Source of the DNA: Plasmodium relictum
Taxonomy: Eukaryota; Apicomplexa; Aconoidasida; Haemosporida; Plasmodiidae
Direction of reading: 5' to 3'
Assembly (NCBI RefSeq): GCF_900005765.1
Contig: NC_041692.1
Span: forward strand, 744,001-808,000
DNA length: 64,000 nt
Shown: positions 1-10,595 of the stretch, piece after piece
How positions within the stretch are numbered: the stretch's first letter is position 1
Layout of the letters: the number at the start of each line of letters is the position of its first letter
The notes under the pieces: model-generated
Told to the model about the DNA's origin: nothing
The model's database searches: none
The model's input: the letters and a program-made list of their open reading frames with translations, nothing else
Position numbers and translations under genes: made by a program

Positions 1-581
1 AATTCCTTTTTATTATGAAAATAATATTTATTATTTTTTGTGCTATAATTACTACCATTATTTTGATCAATATAATTTAAAATTCTATGCATTGTTTGAC
101 TATCTATATCCTTAATATCTATTATTCCTGTTTTAATAAATGGCTTTAAAATTCTACTAAATTTTTTTACCCATCCATTTCCATCTATTTCTCCATTTGA
201 TGCAATTAATAATAAATATATTTCACTCTCTGTTCTCAATTTATCAGTTAGATAAAAAAAACTTGTTAATACTCGTACTTTTAATGAGCTAGACATATAT
301 AAAAATCTTTCAGATATATATTTTATTAATTTTTTATTCAAAATTTTTGATGCTTGAGATGATGACCAGTTGTTTTTAATACATTCTAAATATCTAATAT
401 AGTTATCACTTATTTCATTATTTTCTTGTTCATTTAAATCGCTTTTTTTTTTAGTTGTGATCTTGTTGTTTTTTCCCTTTGTTTCATTCATATCTATATT
501 ATTATCACCTTTTTCCTTAAATTCTTTATTACTGTCACTTTCATTTGTCTTTTTGACTGATTCACATTTATTCTCTATCAT
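1..581 (-). CDS. NELF-A N-terminal-like protein, 5' part only
   Basis: Open frame from the ATG at 581-579 to the window edge (193 full codons), so the 3' part is missing. A low-complexity start of about 60 residues is followed by a compact folded-looking segment, residues about 71-160. It begins with a Trp (WSSSQ) and contains SSSLKV, a GWV triplet and RILKPFIKTG. From memory of human NELF-A, its N-terminal domain lines up with this without gaps over about 80 residues: the Trp, the SSS-x-K, the WV pair and the ILK-x-F-x2-TG block coincide. NELF-A belongs to the negative elongation factor that helps hold RNA polymerase II at promoter-proximal pauses; the N-terminal domain binds NELF-C/D. Seen: the open frame and motifs. 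Inferred: the family. No upstream in-frame ATG exists before a stop near 641, so this start is good. Confidence 0.6.
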   Translation of the reverse strand, partial: MIENKCESVKKTNESDSNKEFKEKGDNNIDMNETKGKNNKITTKKKSDLNEQENNEISDNYIRYLECIKNNWSSSQASKILNKKLIKYISERFLYMSSSLKVRVLTSFFYLTDKLRTESEIYLLLIASNGEIDGNGWVKKFSRILKPFIKTGIIDIKDIDSQTMHRILNYIDQNNGSNYSTKNNKYYFHNKKE

Positions 582-1913
582 TGAAGTTAAGTTTTTTTTT
601 AATGTGCCACAATTAAAATACAAATATATATTAATATTTTAATTTTAAGAATATAAAGAAAAAAATTTTCTTTCGAATATTTATTATATTTTTATTTAAT
701 GCAAAAATATATTTTCTTTTTTTTTCTTCTCTTTTTTCCTTTTTTTTTTTTTTTTAAATGCATATAATTAATTTTTTTTTTTATATATAAACATTCATTT
801 CAAAAAATATAAAATAAGTTTTAAATAAAATATTTTTAAATAAATATTTTTATTTGTACATTTTTTTAATACTATTAAAATTATATTGCACATAGTTTAA
901 AAAAGAAATTTCATAAAATATACATAAAAATTAAGGCATAAAATAAAAATTATTATTAAAAGTTGAATATTAATGGTGTTCTTTAACTGAAACTTTACGT
1001 AAGAGCATTTAACTAATAGAAAGATATGATAAGCATATCATCAAAAATGTATAATGCATTTGTATATAAATAAAAAATTAAGTATATATATGAAATTTTA
1101 ATATATATAGAATTTATATATAATGAAAGCATTACTAATTTTATATGAATGAGGCTTTTTAATTTTTTATAATTATAAAAGAATAATTATGTGTTGTTTT
1201 TTGTTCCTTTTTGTTCATATAAAAATTAACTGATTTAAAAATAGAAAGCATTATTCAAAAAGTTTTTATTTCGTATATTAAGAAAACTTATAAAATTAGA
1301 CATAGTTTTGAAAGCAAAAGATAAAATTATTCAAACAAAAATATTTTATGTGAATAAAAAAATATACTATTTTAAACTTATAAATTTTATAAATACTATA
1401 GTAAAAAAAAAAATAAAAAATATTTACTTTTATAACTTTTGATGAAGTTTTGAAGGAATTAATATCTTTAAAAATAAGTATTGTTTTTCAAAGAAAATAT
1501 AAAATATTTTTATTTTTTATGATTATACTATTTTTTTTTTTTTTTTTATAGAGATAAGATTCTATTAAAAATTAAAAAATTTACATAAATTTATATTTAC
1601 TATATAATAAAAATTAAATATAAATCATTTATATTTTCTAGATAATAAAAATGTTATTTAAAATTTTTGTCAAACAAATTATTATTAAATTCTTTTTTTT
1701 TATTTAAGCTTATTTAATTTTTATTATTTTTTTAAAGTTTTTTTAATTTTTTTTTAATTTTTATGAGTTTTTTTAATTTTTGTTATTTTTTTTTTTTTCA
1801 TCCTTACGTTTAAATTTTATTACTTTTTTTTTTTTTTTCTTTTTTCATTTAAATTAATACAATTATAAAAATATGTATGATTCTTATGCTTTTATATAAA
1901 TCTGTTGATATTA
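582..1913. other. Intergenic, AT-rich
   Basis: Lies between the 5' end of the NELF-A-like gene and the 3' end of the giant zinc-ribbon gene, both on the minus strand. It should hold the promoter and 5' UTR of the first and the 3' UTR of the second. Poly-T runs dominate. A small inverted repeat (TGATATG, 5-base loop, CATATCA) sits near 1026-1044. No supportable gene. Confidence 0.6.
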
Positions 1914-4900
1914 TTATATATGAATTATATTATAACATGAATTGCTATTACATTCAGTATTAATGTAATTAGAGTAGTTTTCTTGAAAATTATCATCGCA
2001 ATTATTATTATCATTAGAATTATTTTCTTTGTATGAATCTTCTTTCAAAGATACTTCTTTATTAGAAAATTTTTTAGTATTGATATAATTAGTAGAATCG
2101 CTTAAGTAATTGTTATCTTCACTAAAATAAAAATTTTCATTTTTTATTGGTGTTTGGTTATTTGTAAAGTGTTCACTATTAGAAGAGTAGTTATTTTGTT
2201 CTTGAAAAAAAAAGTTACTTAAATGGTTGTTTTTAATTTGCATATCATCTATAACAGAATTATTCATATAAAAATCGCAATATTGATTATACATTTGATT
2301 TATTTTTTCCATATTTTCAATAGATGGAAAGTTATTATTAAAGCATTGGTTAGAGTTATTGCCTGAATAATTATTATTGCATCCATTTTGATTTTCTATG
2401 TAATTTAAAGAAATATTATTTTCCATTTTTAAAGAATTACAAGTATTTTCATTATAGTTTTTTATTTCTTTTTTTTCACTAATAGTTTCATCATAGTTCT
2501 TTAAATCATTACTTTGTATTAAATTTTCTTCATCAATATTTAATTTACTAACTGCATCTATTTCCATATTATTAGATGATAACATTTTATAATCAATATG
2601 ATTTATATATTCATGACAATTTTTACATATGGTTATAAAATCATTTATTTTATACTTTCTCTCATGAGCACATATTTTTTCTTCGCTATCTGAATTAAAA
2701 TTATAATCTGCAAACATTTCATTCATATCATTTTTTTCTGATGTAATATCATTTATTTGTGATTTATATGAAGATAGTTCATTTTTCATTTCTACATTTA
2801 TTTTTTGTAAATTTATAATGTTTTCATAAAAATTAAATTCATTACAAAAATTGTTTGGTATAGAGGAATTTTCATGATCATTAACTGCAAATGATAAGTT
2901 TTTATAATTCTTTATATCTTCATTTATTTTATTTTCTTTTAAATAATTTTTACTCTCTTCACACGTATTGGTAGAACATTCTTGCTTGTTATTTTGTATA
3001 TTATCGTTTTTATTTAAACTCTTACAAAAATTATATGCAACATTTTTAACATAATCGTTAAAAGTATCATTTTCAATAGATTTATCTGAAAATATATGAT
3101 CAATGATACTTTTAAATTCATTATTAAAATATTGAGATTCTTCATGAAAATTGCAATTATTTAACATATTTGCACTTTTCTTTTCTTTCTTAATATCATC
3201 ATTTTGATAATAATTACTTTCATAATTTTTCATATCAGTATTTTCTATATTATTATTACATATATCATTACTATTTATTTCATGATTATTAACATTTTTT
3301 AAGCTTACATGTTCATCAACATTTCTATTCATTTCATTATTACATTTTTCTTTTACTTTTAGATCATTGGAAAAATTGTAATTATTTGAATACTCACTGT
3401 TACTTATATCATTCATTAAATTTTCTTTTAGCATATCTTCATCAACTGAATTTTTATCTATTGAATTTTTGTTAATAGAACTTTTGTCATTATCATTTTT
3501 ATTTATCTTCTCAGAATTAAAATGTTCATCATTTTGATTTTTAATTATTTCACTTTTATCTATTAAGTTTTCAATTAAGTTTTGATTAATTTCATTATGA
3601 TTCATTTCATTTTTATTAACTTCGTTTTTATCAATATCATTTTTATTAATATCATTCTTATCAATATCATTTTTATCCATATTATTTTTATTAATTTCAT
3701 TTTTATCAAATGTGTTTCCAATTATGTTTTGATAAAATTCATTTTGATAAAGCTCATTCTGATAAAGTCCATTTTGATAAATTCCATTCTGATATATTTC
3801 ATTTTGATAAATTTCATTTTGATACATTTCAAATTGACACATGTTATCTTGATACATTTTATTTTGACACATCTTATTTGGGTATATTCCATTTTGGTAC
3901 ATTTCATTTAAATTGAATTCATTTTCATTCATTTTATTTTTTTCAATTTCATTTTTATCAATTAAATTTTCAATAAATGTTTCAATTAACGTTTTTTCAT
4001 CTAAATTCTCTAAAATAGAATTTACGTCAATTTCATTTATGTTATTATCAAACTTTTTAATGTTTTCCAGTAGGAATTTTTTTTTATCATAAAAATGTGG
4101 TGATAGCATTTCATTCTTAGCATATTTTTTATCATCAAAAGAATCTAACGATATATTAGCATTACAATTTAATGCATAATTATTCGTAGTATGAAAATGG
4201 TTATTAGGTATAAAATTTTCATAAAAATTTCCATTTACTGCATTATTTTCGTTGTAATTATTTTCATTAAAAGAAACGTTTTGGTTGTAATAATTTTTGT
4301 CATAACGATCATAATAATTATTAACATAATAATAAGAATTCTCAAAGTACAATTTATTGAAATCGTTATTTGCTTTATCTTCATTATTCATATTTTTCAT
4401 ATTATAAAAATCATAGGTTGAATTTCTATTTATAGAATTTTTAGCTAATTCCTCATTATTTTGATTCAAGTTGTCATTATTATTTATAGTTTCAATACCA
4501 GAATTTTCACTAATATTATTTAATCCATTTTGTGTTTGATGTAATTTATATCTCCTGTTGTTTGAATTATTTTCGTCACGCATTAATGAGCATGCATAAT
4601 TCTCTGAGTTTTTTAATTTTTCATTAAAAACATCATTATTTTCCTTTTGCTTATTTTCATTAAATGCTGTTTCATTTTGAAATTCATTATTATCATTTGG
4701 AATTATTTCAAAATTTCTTCCTTCCCAAGGAGTGTCGTTTTCTATATCTGTTTTATTATTTTCTTGTTCATACTGGATGGTGTCACAATTATGATTAGTA
4801 TTAATATTTTTTTCTTGGTTATTCGTAATATTGTATGTATTTATAGTTGTTTCATTTTTTTCTGAATTACTATTATAATCGTTAGTTTTACTTAGATTAT

Positions 4901-7900
4901 TATAATCATTCTGTTTAAAATTTATATAATTCTGAATATTACCTATGTTAGTATCATTTGTACTAAACATTTTTTCCTTTTGATTCAACATAGTTTTATC
5001 ATAGGAAGTTCTTTGATTAATTTTTTCATTTTCTTTAGTATCTATATTGGATGAATTTCCCAAATCAACTGTACTACAGTTATTTATGAAATTTTCATCC
5101 TGAATTGATAATTCTTCACTTAGTGCATCATTTTTTAATGATTTCGTTTTCTTTATTTTATTATTTAAGTTCTTATCTTTTTTTATACAGTTACTCAAAG
5201 TTTTATCTAATTCATCTTCATTTACTTCATTATTGTTTGATTCGCTGATTGAAGCTAATGCTTCATTTTTGAGAACAGCAAATTGGTTATTTAAATCAGA
5301 TGAATCATTTTTAACAGATTTATTTTTTCTTCTAGAGTGAATATTATATTTCTTTTGTAGTAGATGTGGATTTTTTACTAATCTAAGGCATAATAACTTT
5401 TTTGACCATTCACTTCTTACCCATGTATTTCCTTCTTTAATTAAAGTTTTCCATCCACATTCACATTTCATTTTAACTTTTGTTCCATCATTATTTAACC
5501 ACTGACTCATATACATTTTCTGCTGGCAAGAATTACAAATTATTAACGGTACAGGTTTTTTCCATCTTGGACTTCTAACCCAGTTATTATTTTTTTTGAG
5601 GAAATTTTTAAAACCACATTTACATAATAATTTAACTTTTGATCCAATATCATCTAGCCAAGTATGAACCCACATTTTTGATTGACATTCTTCACAAAGT
5701 ATTTGAGGTGCCTTTCTTTGCTTAATGTTACCTCTTCTAACCCAAAAGAAATTAACTCTATCATAATTTCTACTTCCGCATTCACATATCATAATAATTT
5801 TCGTTTTATCTTTATCAAGAAATCTATTAGTAATTAATAATTCTTTACATTTGATACAAAAAATGTATGGCGCTTTCGGCTTTAATTCTTCCTTTTCATC
5901 ATAATAACAGTTTATAATTTGTTTCCATTCATCATCTTCTTTTATATATTTAAAATAACCACATAAACAATAAAATGTTATCTTACAATAATTTTCTGCT
6001 AAAATATTTTTCTCTAACTGATCTTTGTATGAATTCATATCCATATATTTTTCATTTTTATTTTGCTCATTTAATTTAGTATCCTTTTCTAGTTCATTAT
6101 TGCTATCATTTATATCTTTATTATCCTCTCCTTTATTTTTATTCTTCTTATTACATCTTTTTTTAATTACTTTTATTTTTTCTCCTTTTTTCTCCTTTAT
6201 TTCATTGCATTTCACATTATCTTCTGTTTCGATCTTTTCTGTATCATCATTTTTCTTACTTATTTGAACTTTATAAGCGTACAAGCAATTTGAACATATC
6301 AAATTTTTTTTTTTTTTTTTTAGAAGAATTGTTAAATTATCATTAAAATTTTCATCTTCAATAGATGGCAAATTAACATCATTTATAAATGACAATGTAT
6401 CTATATTATTATATATTTCTTTATTTCTTTTATAATAATCTTCTAAACATATTTTTATTCTCAGTTTTTTTTCTAATGGAGTTTCTGTTCTATTTTTATG
6501 AACTCTATATATTTTTACACTTCTTTTTTGTTTCCTCTTAGATTTAAAGTCTATTTCATTTCTCTGGCTTGGTGAATCAATACTTTTTACACCTAATAAG
6601 TTACTATTTATAATTTGTATTATACTATCTTTTTTTATATTCATTATATTGCTATTTGTTTCATTGCAAATGTTTGCATTATTATCTGAATCTAATAAAT
6701 TACTACTTAATATACTTTTTAAATCTTTATTTATTAATATATCATTATTCTTCTCATTTGTTAAATTATCTTTTTCTTTCTCTTCACAATTTTCTTTATT
6801 TACACTTACATCCAATTTATTTTGTTTTATATATTCATTAATTAACTCAAGATTATCTGTTAAAAATTGTTTTTGTTCATTTATCTTATCTTTATCATTA
6901 TTTTCTAACATATTTTCTAATTTTGAAATATCCATATCATATTTTTTATTTTCATAAAACTTTCTATTTTTCTTTAATGTATTTTTATTTTTAAATTTAT
7001 TTCTTCTTTTTTTAATTTTTTCATTAAATATATCATCGTCATAAATGTAATCATCATCTTTCTTACTTTTTTCTTTTCTATCTCTTAATGTTCTTTTAGA
7101 AATTTTTATTCTTTCAGTATTATTATTTTCATTTGTTATTTCGTTATTTTCTTCATAATTATCATTTGATTCATCTTTTAAATTTTCTTCATATGAATTG
7201 AAAGGATCTACAATCTCATTATTACAATGGGGTGTAACAGAAATATTTTTTTTGTCTTCTTTTATATCAAAATTACTAATTTCCACTTCATTTAATTGCT
7301 TAAATGAAAATTCATTTTTTTCTTTATAACTTGTATATTTTTCAGTATTAAAATTATTTTCTTCTTGTTTCGAATTATCTTTTTCATACTTTCTTATAAT
7401 TAGAATATTTGAATGAGAATTATCATTTTTATAAAATTTATCCACTGCACTGGTATTATTGTTTAATTTATTTTTTTCTGTAATACCATATTTATTATAA
7501 TACTTATTTACAGTTTCATTACTTTTTAATTTTTTATATTTTCTTTCTGTCTTTTTTTTAGGTTCATAGTTAGTATATTTTTTCTTTGAATTGTTTCCCA
7601 TTTTGTATTTTACATTAATTTTTTCTGTGTTTTCACTTGAAGACTTTATGAAATTACTATTTTCGCAATTTTCTTTATTACTAATATCTTTTTCATTTAT
7701 GCTCTCTTCATTTATTTTTATTTTGTTCATAATAAAATTATTATCTTGATTAGTATATATAGTGAAATTTTTTTCATTTTCCTTATTATTTTTAATACTA
7801 TTGTTACTATTAAGATTATTATTTAAATTTTCTTGTTTCATCATGGTATCTTCTAAATAATTTTTGCTTCTTATACTTTCATTTTTATCATTTAATGTTT

Positions 7901-10595
7901 CTTTACACTCATTTTTTGCCACTATGTTTTGACCATATGTTATATCATTATTATTTTTATTTTGTGATTCATTATCCTTTTCTATACTTATCAATCTTTT
8001 CAGTTTTCTTTTTCTTCTTAATGATCTTCTCATTTTCAGTATTTTTTTATTTTTTTTTTCAAAGTATAAAACGGTCTTATATAATTCATCATTTTCATTT
8101 ATTGTTGTAAATTCAGATTTATTATTTAGAATCATCCTTTTAAATTCCTTTTTTTTTAATTTCATTTCTTCAATTTCAGTATCATATTCATCTGTATTAA
8201 AATTGTTATTTTCATTTTCATTTTCATTTTCATTAATATAATTTAAATTGTTATTATTATAGTCATCATTAAAATTGTCATTACATAAATTATTATACAT
8301 TTTTATACATTTTTCGTTTTTATTATGGCTATTCTGTTTTTCTATATTCTCATTATAATCTATTTCCGTTTTAAAGTTATCACTATTATTAGCATTTTTA
8401 GTATATAAATTACTTGTAGAATTATAAGTATTTAATTTATTATCTTTTTCATTAAGTATAAAATTATGATAGTAATCTGTAAGTTCATATAAACTATTAT
8501 TACAAGTATTTTCTACATAGTTATTTTTCATATAATTTAAATTATTTAAATCGACAGAAATATTATAATTTTTCTTTGAAAAACTATTTATTTCGCATAA
8601 ATTTTCACTGTTTGGTGTATTTATTGGATACACATAATTACTTTTAACTTCACTTTTCATATTACCTAATGTTTTTTCGTCATATATATTACAATAAATA
8701 TTATCTTTTATTTCATTCTTCACATCATTAAGAGTATTATAACAAGCAGAAAAAAATACATTTTTTCCATTTTGCTCATTTATATTTTTTGACTTTTCCA
8801 GCATATTAATGTCATTATCATTTGATTTATATGTTTTTAAATTCATGTTTATATTTTTCATATCCTTTGTGAAACTTTCTTCTTTAACATTTTTGTGAAT
8901 AAATTTATCTTTATATATCATATTATCATTTTCTTCTTCCATTATAATAGAATCATTTTTCAAATCATTTTGTTTTCCATAATATAGGTTCCCTTTAATT
9001 ACTTTATTTTCTATTATGCTAAAATATTGGTTGTTAGTATAGTCAATATACTTATTGTAATTACTTATATGGTTTACATTCTTTGTATTTACATTAACTT
9101 CATTATCTGTATATAACACATTTTGATTAAAAAAATCATTATTCATATAGTTATTTAAATTTTCATTTTTTAAATGTTTTTCTATATAATTTACATGATC
9201 TGTTTTGTTATTATTGCTAAAATTATTTATTTCTCCATCATTTTTTAAGTCATCTATTATATAAGTATTTATTTTATATGAATTATTCAATTCGTTAGAA
9301 CTATTTAATTCATTTATATTATTAATTTCATTAATGTTATTTAAATGATTTTCTTCATTCATATCATTCATTTTATAATTAATATTACTAATATTAGAAT
9401 TTACATCGAAACTATTATTACTTTTATGTAAATCGTTATTAAAATCATACACTTTTTCGTGTTGTAAAATAAAATTACTAATATTATTGTCATTTACATT
9501 TTGTGTACTATAAAAACTCAAATTTTCACATTTATTTACCTCATTTTTAGTAATATATTCATTTTCATTTAATTCATTTTTAAGCATTCTGTTTTTTTCA
9601 TCTCCATTATTAAATATATCGTTTTTTTTTAAATATTTTTCACTTTTATATTTATCATAAGTATATTTTGAAAATTCATAATTTTCTTTTTCTAGTATAT
9701 CATTTAAATTATTGGGAAAATTATCATTTTCTGTATTTTCAAGTCTTAATTCTACATTCTTGTAATCTATGTGGTTAGATGAATCATCATTCTCAGTTTG
9801 TTCATATTTTAATTCAATATTTTTATTTAATTTATTAGATAAACTAATATTTTTTTCAATTTCTTCAATTTTTATATTTACATAATTGACATTTGTATCA
9901 GATAAGTTAACATTTTGATCACTTTTATCTTTTAATTTTATATTTTCATCATTTAAATTATTAGATAAATTAACATTTTGGATTTTTTTATTTTTTAATT
10001 CAATATCCTGATAATATGAATTATTAGATAATTTTTCATTTTCAATATTTTTGCAATTTAATTTATTAGGTACAATATTATTGCTGGTACATTCATTATT
10101 TGATTTATTTTTTTCAAAAGATTTTTTATATTTTAATTTATAATTTTTATTATCTATAACTTTGCTTTTATTATATGTGTCGCATGAATCTGAATTTAAA
10201 TCATACGTAAAATAATTATCTGATTTTTCTAATCTTTTATATTTCCTATTTTTATTATTCTTTTTTGCTGTTAATTTGGAGTCTTCAAATTTTTTTTTAT
10301 ATAAACAGTTGTCAAGATTTTTCTTGTTCTTTAAATCCATCACTCTAATTTTTTTTTTTGCCTTATTTTTATTCATTTCACTAACAATTTTTGAAGAATT
10401 AAAAAAAAACTTATGATAATTTAAATTTTTTGTATTATATATGTTATTTTTTTTAAAATTCCTTGTTTTATTTTTATCAAATTTATCTTCAATTTTTTTA
10501 TTCTTTTCTTTTAATATTAAAAAATTATTTCTTTGTTTTCCTATACAATGTTCTATGCTGTATTTTTCTTTTTTATTAAGATGAAATAAATTCAT
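1914..10595 (-). CDS. Giant Asn-rich protein with four tandem zinc-ribbon-like repeats
   Basis: Single-exon frame of 2893 aa, ATG at 10595-10593. Not recognised as a named family. Most of it is Asn/Lys/Glu-rich low complexity. Residues about 1430-1731 (5403-6303) stand out: four copies of C-x2-C-x20-C-x-C-G followed by a WVR block, the first copy split by a charged insertion of about 100 residues. Just upstream, residues about 1345-1430 are basic and non-repetitive. Other parts: about six degenerate 20-residue repeats near residues 177-300, a five-residue repeat array near residues 2228-2337, and a possible extra metal site near the C-terminus (C-x-H ... C-x2-C-x-H, residues about 2640-2665). 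No signal peptide or membrane segment. The paired-Cys ribbons suggest zinc and nucleic-acid or protein binding, probably nuclear; this is inference. Probably a conserved Plasmodium protein of unknown function. Confidence 0.85.
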   Translation of the reverse strand: MNLFHLNKKEKYSIEHCIGKQRNNFLILKEKNKKIEDKFDKNKTRNFKKNNIYNTKNLNYHKFFFNSSKIVSEMNKNKAKKKIRVMDLKNKKNLDNCLYKKKFEDSKLTAKKNNKNRKYKRLEKSDNYFTYDLNSDSCDTYNKSKVIDNKNYKLKYKKSFEKNKSNNECTSNNIVPNKLNCKNIENEKLSNNSYYQDIELKNKKIQNVNLSNNLNDENIKLKDKSDQNVNLSDTNVNYVNIKIEEIEKNISLSNKLNKNIELKYEQTENDDSSNHIDYKNVELRLENTENDNFPNNLNDILEKENYEFSKYTYDKYKSEKYLKKNDIFNNGDEKNRMLKNELNENEYITKNEVNKCENLSFYSTQNVNDNNISNFILQHEKVYDFNNDLHKSNNSFDVNSNISNINYKMNDMNEENHLNNINEINNINELNSSNELNNSYKINTYIIDDLKNDGEINNFSNNNKTDHVNYIEKHLKNENLNNYMNNDFFNQNVLYTDNEVNVNTKNVNHISNYNKYIDYTNNQYFSIIENKVIKGNLYYGKQNDLKNDSIIMEEENDNMIYKDKFIHKNVKEESFTKDMKNINMNLKTYKSNDNDINMLEKSKNINEQNGKNVFFSACYNTLNDVKNEIKDNIYCNIYDEKTLGNMKSEVKSNYVYPINTPNSENLCEINSFSKKNYNISVDLNNLNYMKNNYVENTCNNSLYELTDYYHNFILNEKDNKLNTYNSTSNLYTKNANNSDNFKTEIDYNENIEKQNSHNKNEKCIKMYNNLCNDNFNDDYNNNNLNYINENENENENNNFNTDEYDTEIEEMKLKKKEFKRMILNNKSEFTTINENDELYKTVLYFEKKNKKILKMRRSLRRKRKLKRLISIEKDNESQNKNNNDITYGQNIVAKNECKETLNDKNESIRSKNYLEDTMMKQENLNNNLNSNNSIKNNKENEKNFTIYTNQDNNFIMNKIKINEESINEKDISNKENCENSNFIKSSSENTEKINVKYKMGNNSKKKYTNYEPKKKTERKYKKLKSNETVNKYYNKYGITEKNKLNNNTSAVDKFYKNDNSHSNILIIRKYEKDNSKQEENNFNTEKYTSYKEKNEFSFKQLNEVEISNFDIKEDKKNISVTPHCNNEIVDPFNSYEENLKDESNDNYEENNEITNENNNTERIKISKRTLRDRKEKSKKDDDYIYDDDIFNEKIKKRRNKFKNKNTLKKNRKFYENKKYDMDISKLENMLENNDKDKINEQKQFLTDNLELINEYIKQNKLDVSVNKENCEEKEKDNLTNEKNNDILINKDLKSILSSNLLDSDNNANICNETNSNIMNIKKDSIIQIINSNLLGVKSIDSPSQRNEIDFKSKRKQKRSVKIYRVHKNRTETPLEKKLRIKICLEDYYKRNKEIYNNIDTLSFINDVNLPSIEDENFNDNLTILLKKKKKNLICSNCLYAYKVQISKKNDDTEKIETEDNVKCNEIKEKKGEKIKVIKKRCNKKNKNKGEDNKDINDSNNELEKDTKLNEQNKNEKYMDMNSYKDQLEKNILAENYCKITFYCLCGYFKYIKEDDEWKQIINCYYDEKEELKPKAPYIFCIKCKELLITNRFLDKDKTKIIMICECGSRNYDRVNFFWVRRGNIKQRKAPQILCEECQSKMWVHTWLDDIGSKVKLLCKCGFKNFLKKNNNWVRSPRWKKPVPLIICNSCQQKMYMSQWLNNDGTKVKMKCECGWKTLIKEGNTWVRSEWSKKLLCLRLVKNPHLLQKKYNIHSRRKNKSVKNDSSDLNNQFAVLKNEALASISESNNNEVNEDELDKTLSNCIKKDKNLNNKIKKTKSLKNDALSEELSIQDENFINNCSTVDLGNSSNIDTKENEKINQRTSYDKTMLNQKEKMFSTNDTNIGNIQNYINFKQNDYNNLSKTNDYNSNSEKNETTINTYNITNNQEKNINTNHNCDTIQYEQENNKTDIENDTPWEGRNFEIIPNDNNEFQNETAFNENKQKENNDVFNEKLKNSENYACSLMRDENNSNNRRYKLHQTQNGLNNISENSGIETINNNDNLNQNNEELAKNSINRNSTYDFYNMKNMNNEDKANNDFNKLYFENSYYYVNNYYDRYDKNYYNQNVSFNENNYNENNAVNGNFYENFIPNNHFHTTNNYALNCNANISLDSFDDKKYAKNEMLSPHFYDKKKFLLENIKKFDNNINEIDVNSILENLDEKTLIETFIENLIDKNEIEKNKMNENEFNLNEMYQNGIYPNKMCQNKMYQDNMCQFEMYQNEIYQNEIYQNGIYQNGLYQNELYQNEFYQNIIGNTFDKNEINKNNMDKNDIDKNDINKNDIDKNEVNKNEMNHNEINQNLIENLIDKSEIIKNQNDEHFNSEKINKNDNDKSSINKNSIDKNSVDEDMLKENLMNDISNSEYSNNYNFSNDLKVKEKCNNEMNRNVDEHVSLKNVNNHEINSNDICNNNIENTDMKNYESNYYQNDDIKKEKKSANMLNNCNFHEESQYFNNEFKSIIDHIFSDKSIENDTFNDYVKNVAYNFCKSLNKNDNIQNNKQECSTNTCEESKNYLKENKINEDIKNYKNLSFAVNDHENSSIPNNFCNEFNFYENIINLQKINVEMKNELSSYKSQINDITSEKNDMNEMFADYNFNSDSEEKICAHERKYKINDFITICKNCHEYINHIDYKMLSSNNMEIDAVSKLNIDEENLIQSNDLKNYDETISEKKEIKNYNENTCNSLKMENNISLNYIENQNGCNNNYSGNNSNQCFNNNFPSIENMEKINQMYNQYCDFYMNNSVIDDMQIKNNHLSNFFFQEQNNYSSNSEHFTNNQTPIKNENFYFSEDNNYLSDSTNYINTKKFSNKEVSLKEDSYKENNSNDNNNCDDNFQENYSNYINTECNSNSCYNIIHI
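3585..3912 (-). repeat. Pentapeptide (15-bp) repeat array inside the giant protein
   Basis: Two adjoining arrays share a 15-base period. About 3720-3912 encodes roughly 13 copies of a YQNEI-like unit (variants CQNKM, YQNGL). About 3585-3712 encodes roughly 8 copies of a DKNDI-like unit. Both have Asn at the third position, so they look like diverged blocks of one array. The period leaves several other frames open on both strands, which explains the spurious ORFs here. Confidence 0.8.
5403..6303 (-). other. Region encoding four zinc-ribbon-like repeats
   Basis: Repeat 4 lies at about 5403-5556 (CNSC ... CECG), repeat 3 at 5561-5712 (CEEC ... CKCG), repeat 2 at 5731-5874 (CIKC ... CECG). Repeat 1 is in two halves, CSNC at about 6285-6297 and CLCG at about 5960-5972, separated by a low-complexity Lys/Glu/Asn insertion. 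In repeats 2-4 the spacing between the two Cys pairs is exactly 20 residues. Shared positions include a hydrophobic triplet before the first Cys, W/F-L near the middle, a basic-hydrophobic run before the second pair, and a closing WVR (W in repeat 1). Confidence 0.8.

Noticed and set aside
3582-3916. Open frames on the plus strand and a second minus frame
   Set aside because: They are by-products of the 15-bp repeat coding for pentapeptides in the giant protein; Ile/Phe-only composition is not protein-like.
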